Shown here one piece after another: positions 1 through 7,311 of a stretch of 11,464 bases of DNA. The stretch spans positions 1 through 11,464 of the forward strand of contig JAPEVF010001290.1 in NCBI GenBank assembly GCA_029747585.1. The letters are read 5' to 3'. The translations under genes were made by a program, and so were the position numbers. The stretch is from Pleurotus djamor (Eukaryota > Basidiomycota > Agaricomycetes > Agaricales > Pleurotaceae). Positions within the stretch are counted from its first letter, which is position 1; the number at the start of each line of letters is the position of its first letter. The notes beneath the pieces are model-generated. The model made no database searches. It saw only the letters and a program-made list of their open reading frames with translations, and had not been told where the DNA came from.

Positions 1-217
1 CGAGCGACATCGTATCGTGAACGGGCCACTCGTTCTCTAGGATATCGTGACTGGTGAGTGGTTCGTTCACGATGTCCACCGAGCGACATCGTATCGTGAA
101 CGGGCCACTCGTTCTCTAGGATATCGTGACTGGTGAGTTTCCCGTTCACGATGTCCACTCAGTACCAGCGTATCGTGAACGGGAAACTCGTTCTATAGGA
201 TATATTGTCGGTGGATT
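1..217. repeat. 79-bp tandem repeat, about 2.7 copies, hairpin-forming
   Basis: Unit 1 is 1-79 and unit 2 is 80-158; they differ at only four adjacent bases (near 59-62 versus 138-141). A third, diverged and partial unit starts at 159 and keeps the 79-bp register (the GTATCGTGAACGGG block recurs at 12, 91 and 170). Each unit has a 5' arm ATCGTGAACGGG..ACTC and a 3' arm GAGT..CGTTCACGAT, so it can fold on itself or with its neighbour. The arms at 135-152 and 172-189 are an exact 18-bp inverted repeat with a 19-nt loop. The block lies 66 bp beyond the stop codon of the KDZ transposase and may be its subterminal repeat. It may continue left of the window. Confidence 0.93.
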
Positions 218-282
218 AGATTCAACTTCTGAAGACTGTAGTGTATAGGAAAATTCAAAAGTACACCCTCGTACAAACCATC

Positions 283-3200
283 CTATGTTTTAACCAACTT
301 CGGGCTCCCAACCTCTCCACTTGGCAACCAATTCCTCAGGTACTGATACTTTGTGAAAAGCGACAAACTCTTTTTCTCCATCGTAGACCAAAGGTTGGTC
401 TTCCTAAGAGCCAGAGCGTGCTTCCCTGGAGACTTTGCATTGAGGCGAGCAATCCTACCCCACTTCCTTGCTTGAAAGTTGAACCACTCAAGCGTCCAGA
501 CCATTTCTTTGAGAACAAGTTGTTTTTCTTCATTCCATCGCTCGAAGCGGGCCCTTGCTCGGACATAATTGATCCGGTATACTGAAGGGGGTGTTAGCCG
601 CTAGCACTTTGAGATGCGGATGAACGACTCACGTTCGTGAATCATTGGACTGGTTTGGGTCTCCTCCGATATGTCATTCTTGTCGTCTAGCCAAATCCAA
701 GAAATGACGTGCCCGGATTGACCCACTCGATTGGCATGGGTTATTTCGCCGCTGACCGCCAAATCGACCTTTCTGTCGATTTCTTTCCACTGGGATGAAT
801 CATCAGGATTCAGCTGAAGGAACGCTTTCCTAGCCTGGTCATATATGTCCGCTTGAAGGTTCGCCCTGGCGTCGTAAGCATGGATTCCACTCCAAGCACG
901 GGTCACCTTTTTCTGAGATTTGTTTGGGCGTAACACCTTCTGAAATCGCATCAGTTTCTCACCCAAGGCAATCCGCAACCCTTTCAATGCGTCTTCCATT
1001 TGAGCTCTCCTCAGCTTCTCCTCCAATTTCCCCAAGGCTTCCCACCCCACTGCTTCCCTCTCTAAGGCCGTCGGAAAGAAAGAGGGCAAAAGTAGGGGTG
1101 TGTTTTCGGGGGATGATTCATCCAAAGGAATAACGCCCTTAGAAGGATCGGGAAGAGTAGGCTCACCCTCCTCCTCTTCAATCCCATCTATCCATTCCTC
1201 ACCATCCTCCACATAGGCGTCCTCCCCAACTTCAGTATCATCTTCTGGGGTTGGTATTGCAGGGATGGTCGGTCCATTTGCTTTCATCAGCTTGTGCGCG
1301 CGGCGGTTGAATTTCGAGATACGGTTCTTGAGTCTTCTCCGCCGCTCAACTATGTCTAACTGTTGAGAAACGGTCAGGGTCTTTCCTTTGGTTTGAATGA
1401 ACGCTTGGAGATTGCATCTGCTTCCTTCGTAAGATAAAATGCAAATGAGATTCTTTGGACTTACTGGGCCTGGACGATGTTCAGCCCTTCAGAAATGAAG
1501 GAAACCCCTCCAGATACAATTGGGAGCTCCAACTCCTCCTCTGCCAGCTCAAGCCGCAAGGTGTGCAAGGAAGGTCCTAAGGGGATACAGATCTCAGCCC
1601 AGGGTAGGAGGTTGGGGGTTGGAATACGTGCCTGATTGTCTCTCCGAATCAAAGATCCGGAGTTTTTCTCCGCGGTGCTCCATCGCATCGTCGTAAGCAT
1701 CATCCCAAGCCCTCAACTCGTCTTCGGGAATGCGGCTCTGCAATTGTCTGTAGGCATCCTCGGTCACCCTCAACATCTTGACGGAACGAAACCATTTCTT
1801 CACCAACATCTTGGCTAAGAGATAGCGCTCAGCAGTTATCAACGCCAAGTCGTGATCAAAGCTTACGGAGGCTTTTCAGCTTCTTCAAGTTCGAATCTTG
1901 AATCGCGTCATCTATCACTTCCTGCCTGTGGGCGAGTGACATTGACCTTGTGCTCCCAGCTATTTTATTGAGCTGAGACCACAAGGATTCCATCCCCTCC
2001 CCATCTGAATGAGCAGAGCCTTGGATGAAGTTCAGGCTGTAACGGGCGTAGCATGAATCAATGTGGTCGGCAAGATGAAACTTCCCGACGGAGCCGATGA
2101 TCGGGACTTCAGGTTCGGTCAGGTAGCGTCCTTTTCTCATCCGGTCCAGCATTCCCACTTCATATTGGCACATGATATCGTACGAAACCAGAATTCTTGG
2201 GACCTTGACTCCATCCTCAGATTTCATCGAGGCAAAGTGTTTGAATGCCTCCGACATTGCAAAGTCCATATTTTTCTGCCTGGATTTCGAGTTTAGATTT
2301 GGGCGTGGGGGGTCAGAGGAAAAAAAANCAAACTGTTCGCCTTTCTTGAAGTTGACGACGGTGTGAGGTATAAAAAAGGCGTGCCTGCAAGACACCGCCC
2401 CGATCCCGGTATTGTCCAAGTGTGCCTTCGAGCCTCGCTCGGCGAGGTTCACCGCCTTGTGGTTAACACACGTAGATTTGGGCTGTTTGTCTGTGCACGA
2501 TGCAAGGTGCTCTTCGTAAGTCGGGTTGGTGACAAGAAAAGCCAGTCCATCGCGAAGCAGCACTTCGTTTTTNGGGCACTTCATGCGGAGGTGATCGAAC
2601 TTGAAGTTGCCATCTGCACACAGCATCGGGGTGAGCAACCACTTAGGGTCACTCGGCGAGAAAGTTCGAGGGTTGACGTTGATCCCCGGCTGAGGACATG
2701 CAGGGCAGGTAAGGGCCAAAGCACCCACAACCAAAGCGGTCCAGAGGAAGCAACCCGCGTCTATCCTTGCCCAAATTGAACGGTATGAGCGCGAAACTCT
2801 CTCCATCTCACGCTCTCGATCCTGAAAGGGATAGGGCTTAGGGAGGGTTGGGCTTAGGGAGGAATTAAACTCACCGGGACATCATCAAACTCCGAACCGA
2901 CAAGCCTTCCGATTAGGCGATAATAGGCGGAGGAAGCTACCTTGCATTCAATTCTCATCAAATGTAGCATGTCTAATAGTTCGAAGGAAAATGCGGTGTT
3001 TGGTAAGAGGATAGTAGCTGGGAAAAGACGTGACTTCAAGAGTTGGTCGTAATGGGACGGTCGAGATGGACAAGAGCACCATTCAATCATGCAGGTGTGG
3101 ACCCCGTTAACATGAACGATTGTCATTTGCTTCTTGGAGTAATCTGCAAATAAAAGTCCTCGTAAATATCGCCAAATGTGAAGTTGTTTCGGCATGCTCA

Positions 3201-3814
3201 CCCGAAGAGAAAACATCCTTAGAACCCTTCGAAGGGCAGGATTTTCCGCCGTGCCCAAGACTGATGGTTAAACCCAGCTCCTGAAGCGAGGCACTTTGAA
3301 AGCCAGTTTCTCCCCAACGCTCCAAGCGGTGGAAAGGTTGGTGTTGGTGGCTAGCTAATGAGCAGGCTTGGCAGATCATAGAGTCGCCGAAGCAATCGCG
3401 ACACCTATACAGGGTCTGGAGTTCCGCCCCACAGGATGAGCAGACAGAACTTGACGGCGCTTCTAGTTCAAGTAGAATATCAAGATCCAATTGACTACGC
3501 TCGGACCATTCCCGAAGGTAATCGGCAGGAGACTGAGGTCGAAAGTAAGCAAGGTACGTGTCCCAAAGAACAGTACTTACATGTGTGTTATGGATGCCTT
3601 CATAGGAAATTGGTGGAAGGGGTGGGTCGTCGTCCAAGAAGAGTTGGTGGTGCAACATGGGGGTCCGTTCAGTATCCACTGGGCGGGGTTTTGCAGGCGT
3701 CTTAGGCAGAGCTCCCGAATGAACCTTGTGGACTCTCTGTTTCAACCTTCGACCAAGCCGACCATCCTGGAACTCCAATTCTGTGTATGAAGTAGCTCCC
3801 TTCTTGTACCTCAT
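283..3814 (-). CDS. KDZ transposase (CxC2 + KDZ core), nine exons
   Basis: Likely transposase of a cut-and-paste-type element. Proposed coding exons, minus strand: 3814-3581, 3532-3202, 3143-2875, 2821-2334, 2279-1867, 1814-1632, 1576-1465, 1417-633, 581-283. The sum is 3,114 nt, or 1,037 residues plus stop. Introns are 47-58 nt. Most start GTAAGY or GTGAGY; one starts GC (1631-1577) and one GTTTGN (2333-2280). Every junction restores the family pattern. Residues about 105-265 form the CxC2 zinc cluster (VCSSC, YRCRDCFG, CQAC, PFHRLERW, later EWCSCP). CPACPQPG lies at about 317. The KDZ core carries DGNFKFDH (D about 348), TCVNHKAVN, HLDNTGIGA, KKGEQ-QKNMDFA, SYDIMCQYE (D about 475), GKFHLADH and DGEGMESLW (E about 538); the two Asp and the Glu are candidate RNase H-fold metal ligands. 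The helical C-terminus follows (LPSFFPTALERE, SWIWLDDKND, RARARFERWNEE). The start is the first ATG, eight codons after an in-frame TAG. The N at 2573 gives a CCN (Pro) codon; the N at 2328 is intronic. No disabling mutation is seen. Identity is confident; exact splice sites less so. Confidence 0.9.
1577..1631 (-). other. candidate GC-AG intron in KDZ transposase
   Basis: Two overlapping reading frames must be joined here. The upstream frame matches the KDZ C-terminal region to RIFDSERQSG; the downstream frame resumes with LRLELAEEELEL. No GT donor and AG acceptor give the right phase. A donor CAG|GCACGT (first intron base at 1631) with acceptor CTTAG (last base at 1577) removes 55 nt and joins the frames in phase 1. 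GC-AG introns usually have just such a strong CAG|GCRNGT context. The alternative is a one-base indel in a nearby C or A run, which this assembly could easily contain. Confidence 0.55.
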
Positions 3815-3835
3815 CCCGAAAAATGGATTTCGTAT

Positions 3836-5236
3836 CTAGGTGGTAGGTACAAGTAGCTTCGAAAGGTAAGACCCATAACGAGTCCTGAACGCCGTTTTCC
3901 ACTCATCACCTTCGCGAACGCGAATTAGATGGTAGGCATGCCGCAAGTCAATTTTGGTGTAATACCGGGCCTTTTTAGGGGCATCCAGTAAATCGGCGAT
4001 CAAAGGAAGGGGGTACCTATCCCGCCTGGTGACTTTGTTCAAACCGCGGTAGTCGACGCAAAGACGGAGTGAACCATCCTTTTTCTTTGCGAAGAGTACC
4101 GGGGCACCATGAGGGGAGTTGGTGGATCGGATGAATCCCATACCCAGATGTTCATCTATAAATTTTTTGACCGTTAGCTGTTCAGCTTGAGAGAGGGGAA
4201 TTATACCGCCAACTGGTGGCTTTGCTCCCTCCTCGAGATCAATTTTAAGATCATAAGGGCGGTGTTCGGCAAGTGTTTCAGCACGTCCTTTGCTGAAGAC
4301 GTCGGCAAACTCGTGGTATTCCTCAGGTACTTTGGCCAGATCGGGATTGAACGCCGTACAGGACGTCGCTTTGGCCTTGGCTGATTCAGGTCGAATCACC
4401 AACTGATAGACAGTAGTTCCCCGAAGACGAGAGATTGCCTTGAATGCCGCAGCGTTCACCTGAGAGACTCTGGGAACGCCGTTGGGCAGGAATTCTGAGA
4501 GGGGTTCTGGAGAGGAGTCCAGAGGCTCGGGATTAGAAGGAGTAGCCGGGATTGGAGGGTCGTCAAAGATTTCCTCAATCATCGGCGTTCGGGATTGGTG
4601 ACAAGACTGAGCTTTAGCTGTTGAATCCCGCGGCAACTGTTTTAGAGTTGGCGGGTTCGGTGTTGGCTGCTTGGTAATTGTCGGTTTTGGCAGAGATTGC
4701 CGGGGTTCGGGGTTGGAGGGAGAGGTTTTCGACGGCGTTAGGAGGGTTGTCGGAGCAGGTGATCCTCTGATCGGCGTTCGGAATTGGATTTGGCCCGTAA
4801 CCCAGTCAATCAACGGATTGAAGCGGGTTAGGAAGTCATGACCGAGAACAACAGAGCAAGTGAGATCAAGAGTGGTGACGAAAAATGTGATAGTCATATA
4901 GTCGCCAGAGGGGAATCGGGATTCGAGGTCGATGGCCTCAGTGATGTAGGAGTTGGAAGAGCCGTCGAATAGAGTCAATTGCATGGGCGGTACAGAGTAC
5001 GTACTCAGTCCATGAGCCAAGATAAAGTCCTTATCAACAAAACAATGAGTGGAGCCAGAATCTACAAGAGCAAGAAAACGAGTCAATGGATCGGAGAGCA
5101 TATTGGAGAGGAGAGAAACAGTAGTAGAGGTAGGCAATAAAGAAGTTGCGAAAAGTCTACAAACAGGCGGCGGCCATACCAATACCGACCCACACCCGAA
5201 AGCCGAATGATCTTCAGGTGGGGAAACTAGTTTTTT
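3836..5236 (-). CDS. pol: Ty3/gypsy Pol (protease + partial reverse transcriptase), truncated
   Basis: The Pol frame is open from the slippery site at 5236-5230, in the -1 frame relative to gag, and has no ATG near its start. That fits synthesis as a Gag-Pol fusion. An aspartic protease follows, with [16 protein letters not shown] (active-site Asp near 5062) and later [18 protein letters not shown] Pro/Ser/Thr-rich linker leads to reverse transcriptase: [51 protein letters not shown], and motif [13 protein letters not shown] with its catalytic Asp. The protein stays recognisable to FRTRYGSY (codon 3868-3866). There the expected E-F-L-V-M-P-F-G is replaced by unrelated residues and a TAG at 3838-3836. 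YxDD, RNase H and integrase are lost. This is the interrupted 5' portion of a once-complete pol. Confidence 0.93.
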   Translation of the reverse strand, partial: KKLVSPPEDHSAFGCGSVLVWPPPVCRLFATSLLPTSTTVSLLSNMLSDPLTRFLALVDSGSTHCFVDKDFILAHGLSTYSVPPMQLTLFDGSSNSYITEAIDLESRFPSGDYMTITFFVTTLDLTCSVVLGHDFLTRFNPLIDWVTGQIQFRTPIRGSPAPTTLLTPSKTSPSNPEPRQSLPKPTITKQPTPNPPTLKQLPRDSTAKAQSCHQSRTPMIEEIFDDPPIPATPSNPEPLDSSPEPLSEFLPNGVPRVSQVNAAAFKAISRLRGTTVYQLVIRPESAKAKATSCTAFNPDLAKVPEEYHEFADVFSKGRAETLAEHRPYDLKIDLEEGAKPPVGGIIPLSQAEQLTVKKFIDEHLGMGFIRSTNSPHGAPVLFAKKKDGSLRLCVDYRGLNKVTRRDRYPLPLIADLLDAPKKARYYTKIDLRHAYHLIRVREGDEWKTAFRTRYGSYLSKLLVPTT

Positions 5237-6454
5237 AACTCATCATCAACCTCAAAATCCTCATCAGATGGAACTTCGATGGTCTCCAAGTCCGTAGCAC
5301 GAGCCCGAGCTTTGCCTTTAGCATCGCTGGGTGTGGTGGTAGGGCGGGGTTTGAATCCCGACGCCGTTGGCTTTGCTGCGGGTTTCGAACCCCGGGGTGC
5401 CTGAGGGCAATTGGTCGTGACATGGGAGGGGTCAGCACAGTAAAGACAAAGGTTGTTTGCTCTACGGCGTTCCTTCTCCGTTGCCGTGATCTTACCATCA
5501 CTGGTAAGTGGGACGTTGGCCGGGATTCGAGTGCGAGTAACGGCGTTCGAATATGATGACGTGGGGGTGCTGGTGGTTGCCGTAGCCGGTTTCTGTGGAC
5601 GCCGTTGGTTGTACGCCGTTTTCTCCTTTGTCCATTCCCAATAGCGCATGTCCGAGTTGTGCGCCGCCGTCATCACCTCCAGGAGACTTCCAGTTTTGTG
5701 GCCTTCGGTGGTGATGTGTTGTTTGAGTCGTCCAGGGAGTCCTTGGTAGTACATACGGCGAANGGGGGGCGTCGTTCCAGTCCGGTAGCTGAGCAGCGAG
5801 TCTTCTAAACTTGATGTTGTAGTCGACAATGTGGTCATTTGTGTTCATGGCAAGGTTGCAAATTTCATCTTCGGCGTTGGCGACTGCGTCGATGGGTCCA
5901 AAATTTTCACGGAGTTTGGTGAGGAATGCCGAATAGCTGGTCTTGACAAAATCTTCTCTCTTTGTTTCCTCAACTTCCAGGAACGGCGCGAAGAAGTCGA
6001 ATGCCGGGCCTTCGAGGAGGAGTAGTGCAGCGTTGATTTTGTCGAGGGCCGTGGTGTGCCGAGCAACTTGTTGGTAGAGATCCAGTTTCGCAATCCAGCC
6101 GGGAAGTAGGTTGGGGTCCAGTCCGTTGAATTTTTCCGGGGGGGTGGCCTTGATTTGGGGTGGGCGGGGTTCGCGGTCACGATTGATGAGCTCTGAGAGG
6201 TCCTTCATGTTCTGATCGGCGTTGGCTTTCATGGCAGATGCGAACGCCGTTGCAAACCGTATGGTCCAGTCATCTTCCTCTGGTTGTTGGAAGAATTGTG
6301 GTCCCATGGTGGACCGTCGCGATTGTGCCACTCCAGGGAAGACAAACGATTCGCCTTCCGCTTTTGTGCTGGATTGGAGGTGGCTGCTTGGGCCCGCCGT
6401 TCCCGGAGGTGTAGGTGAGTTGGCCAGGTCGTCAGGGATGTTTGCCACAGTCAT
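5227..6454 (-). CDS. gag: Ty3/gypsy Gag polyprotein
   Basis: Structural Gag that forms the retrotransposon particle and binds its RNA. It starts at ATG 6454, 52 nt inside the LTR, and ends at TAG 5229-5227. The middle carries the retrotransposon gag domain ([46 protein letters not shown]). The C-terminal part has a zinc knuckle [14 protein letters not shown] (C-x2-C-x4-H-x4-C, about 5455-5414), then a basic Pro/Thr/Lys-rich stretch and an acidic tail. The frame breaks at the C-run plus N at 5763. Without the N the gene is exactly 409 codons and the family motif [17 protein letters not shown] is continuous. The frameshift is therefore most likely an assembly artefact. The stop sits directly on a slippery heptamer leading into pol. 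Confidence 0.93.
5230..5236 (-). promoter_or_regulatory. -1 programmed ribosomal frameshift site (gag-pol)
   Basis: In the gag frame the minus strand reads GAG TTA AAA AAC TAG. The heptamer A AAA AAC is a canonical X-XXY-YYZ slippery sequence. It lies immediately before the gag stop, and the -1 frame is open from there into protease. Six to seven nt further on, CCCAC (just below 5222) can pair with GTGGG (about 5190) as a possible stimulatory stem. Caveat: the call depends on the A6 run being counted correctly in a homopolymer-uncertain assembly. Confidence 0.7.
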
Positions 6455-6493
6455 TGAGAGAGNAAAAAAAAATCGTGAAAGTGCCGGTGTTTG

Positions 6494-6505
6494 AGTTCGA
6501 ATATA
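6494..6505 (-). promoter_or_regulatory. self-complementary primer-binding site (Tf1-like)
   Basis: On the minus strand TATATTCGAACT begins one base inside the LTR end. It does not look like a tRNA 3'-end complement (no TGG). It is exactly complementary over 12 nt to the LTR sequence at 6759-6748, where the transcript should begin. In Tf1 the first 11 nt of the mRNA anneal to the PBS and prime reverse transcription; the same geometry is seen here. Confidence 0.7.
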
Positions 6506-6747
6506 CTGTTAGAACCCAATCCCGAGAAACAGGGGGAGCGGGATTCGAACGGCGTTGGTCGTGAAAGAGGAGAGGATGAATCCGAATGAACGACGAACGG
6601 CGTTCAGGAACGAAGAGACGGACTTGCGACAGCAACGACTGAGGAGCAGCGTTGTGTCCACAGGCACTCTCGTGTCCGGGATTCGGGATTCGTGAGGACG
6701 AAGGAGGAGCGAGGGATGAATCCCGCAAGGAAAAGGGAAGAAACGTT

Positions 6748-6759
6748 TATATTCGAACT
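6748..6759 (-). promoter_or_regulatory. predicted transcript 5' end / self-primer
   Basis: The minus strand reads AGTTCGAATATA at 6759-6748, the exact reverse complement of the primer-binding site at 6505-6494. It lies about 34 bp downstream of the TATA box start (6793), the expected distance to a start site. The match ends abruptly on both sides (6760 and 6747 do not pair). Confidence 0.65.
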
Positions 6760-6785
6760 AAGGAGCAATGAACAAGAATAGCTAC

Positions 6786-6793
6786 TATATATA
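6786..6793 (-). promoter_or_regulatory. TATA box of the gypsy LTR promoter
   Basis: TATATATA in the minus strand of the LTR, in the context AGTATATATAGTAGC. It should drive transcription leftwards, starting near 6760. Just upstream lies an exact inverted repeat GCCTCATG / CATGAGGC (6800-6807 and 6813-6820) with a 5-nt loop, which could be a regulatory site. Confidence 0.6.
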
Positions 6794-6902
6794 CTGAGTG
6801 CCTCATGTGTAGCATGAGGCGCGGCTAAAGTGAACAATGAGACTTTGTACATAAGGTGAACGTCAAACCATCCGATGAATCCCGGTTAGGGGCTAGGGGC
6901 TA

Positions 6903-6947
6903 GTCACGTGACCGGGGTTCCAAAGGGGCAGTCACGCGGAGCGTGAC
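6903..6947. repeat. paired palindromes in the LTR U3 end
   Basis: GTCACGTGAC at 6903-6912 is a perfect 10-bp palindrome with an E-box (CACGTG) core. GTCACGC GGA GCGTGAC at 6931-6947 is a perfect 7-bp inverted repeat ending one base inside the proposed LTR end. Both share the half-site GTCACG. A short tandem GGGGCTAG-type repeat lies just before them (about 6890-6903). They could be binding sites in the LTR promoter. Confidence 0.7.
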
Positions 6948-6968
6948 ATACATAAACGGACCCGCCAT

Positions 6969-7311
6969 TGTTCTATTAGCCGACGCCTCATGTAGTATGG
7001 TATATATAGTTCCTCATAGTTGTATTTGTTCCCTTAGCTCGTTTATAGACGTTTTCACCTATCCTCTCTGATCCTCGCCCGGCCTGACGACCCGACCCGG
7101 ACCCGAGACGACTTGGACCTCCTCCACTCGTCGCCCTCCTTCTCCTCCTCGTATCCTCGGCCCTACACCCGGCCTGGTACACCCGAGCCCGGAGTGTTAG
7201 TAGGAGTCCAGCGCTGCGCCTCAGTCGCTGTACTCGCCCACATCTCGTTCACACGGCCGACATCTCGGCCTACACTGTCCCCTATAGCCCCTCTCTGGAT
7301 AGGGTCTAACA
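6969..7311 (+). repeat. possible degenerate solo LTR
   Basis: The segment starts TGTTCTATTAG, has a TATA-like GTATATATAG near 6999, then a long C/T-rich stretch, and ends GGGTCTAACA. TG...CA ends, an early TATA box and a pyrimidine-rich body fit a fungal LTR on the plus strand. It shares GCCTCATGT plus a TATA sequence with the gypsy LTR but is otherwise different. No partner copy, target duplication or internal domain is visible, so this is a resemblance and not a demonstration. Confidence 0.33.

Larger units (their letters stand above)
1..3865 (-). mobile_element. KDZ-superfamily DNA transposon, left end outside window
   Basis: The element is inferred from its transposase gene (283-3814, minus) and from the point where gypsy pol homology ends (3866), which should be one transposon end or very near it. 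KDZ elements (Kyakuja, Dileera, Zisupton) are DNA transposons of basidiomycetes and some other eukaryotes, with a large intron-containing transposase. The 5' leader between breakpoint and start codon is only about 50 bp. The other end is not seen: nothing in 1-282 matches the inverted complement of the 3815-3865 end, so the terminus probably lies further left. The 79-bp repeats would then be internal or subterminal. The boundary at 3865 is inferred from loss of pol homology and not from a recognised terminal repeat. Confidence 0.65.
3866..6948 (-). mobile_element. Ty3/gypsy (Tf1/sushi-like) retrotransposon, 3' part missing
   Basis: Reading leftwards on the minus strand the order is LTR (6948-6507), primer-binding site, a 52-nt leader, gag (6454-5227), and pol in the -1 frame with protease and the N-terminal half of reverse transcriptase. 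Protease before RT is common to Ty3/gypsy and copia, but the RT motifs ([21 protein letters not shown]) are of gypsy type. Homology stops at 3866, before the RT YxDD box, so the rest of RT, RNase H, integrase and the 3' LTR are absent from the window. The copy cannot be autonomous as seen. The KDZ element starts exactly at the break. Self-priming geometry and a -1 frameshift site suggest affinity with the Tf1/sushi group. Confidence 0.92.
6507..6948 (-). repeat. 5' LTR of the Ty3/gypsy element (442 bp)
   Basis: Read on the minus strand, the proposed LTR starts TGTCACGCTCC (6948) and ends GGTTCTAACA (6507), giving TGT...ACA ends. The inner boundary is well supported: the primer-binding site begins one base beyond it and gag starts 52 nt later. 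The LTR has a TATA box (6786-6793), a candidate transcription start near 6760, and palindromes in its U3 part. The outer boundary at 6948 rests on the TGT start and the terminal hairpin only. No second LTR copy is in the window to confirm either end, and no 5-bp target duplication can be checked. Confidence 0.7.

Noticed and set aside
1..217. CRISPR-like array
   Set aside because: The units are head-to-tail tandem copies with no unique spacers, and the genome is eukaryotic by its spliced genes.
241..585. Plus-strand ORF of 114 codons
   Set aside because: It is antisense to the last KDZ exon, starts with GTG, and shows no domain; the minus strand carries clear KDZ C-terminal motifs.
1856..1858. 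TGA as the true end of the transposase core
   Set aside because: It lies inside a 52-nt intron (1815-1866) with donor GTAAGC and acceptor CTTAG; splicing restores the typical C-terminal continuation in phase.
2363..2779. Plus-strand ORF of 138 codons
   Set aside because: It is antisense to the KDZ core exon, which has conserved motifs; a shadow frame.
283..3814. TET/JBP dioxygenase partner often linked to KDZ elements in fungi
   Set aside because: No dioxygenase motifs were seen on either strand of the window; it could only lie outside.
5498..5760. Continuation of the first gag frame past the N at 5763
   Set aside because: The sequence after the N loses gag motifs in this frame and regains them, including the zinc knuckle, in the neighbouring frame.
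6540..6690. tRNA gene suggested by repeated GGATTCGAAC T-loop-like motifs
   Set aside because: No cloverleaf partner arms or A box are present; the motif is part of the element's dispersed repeat.
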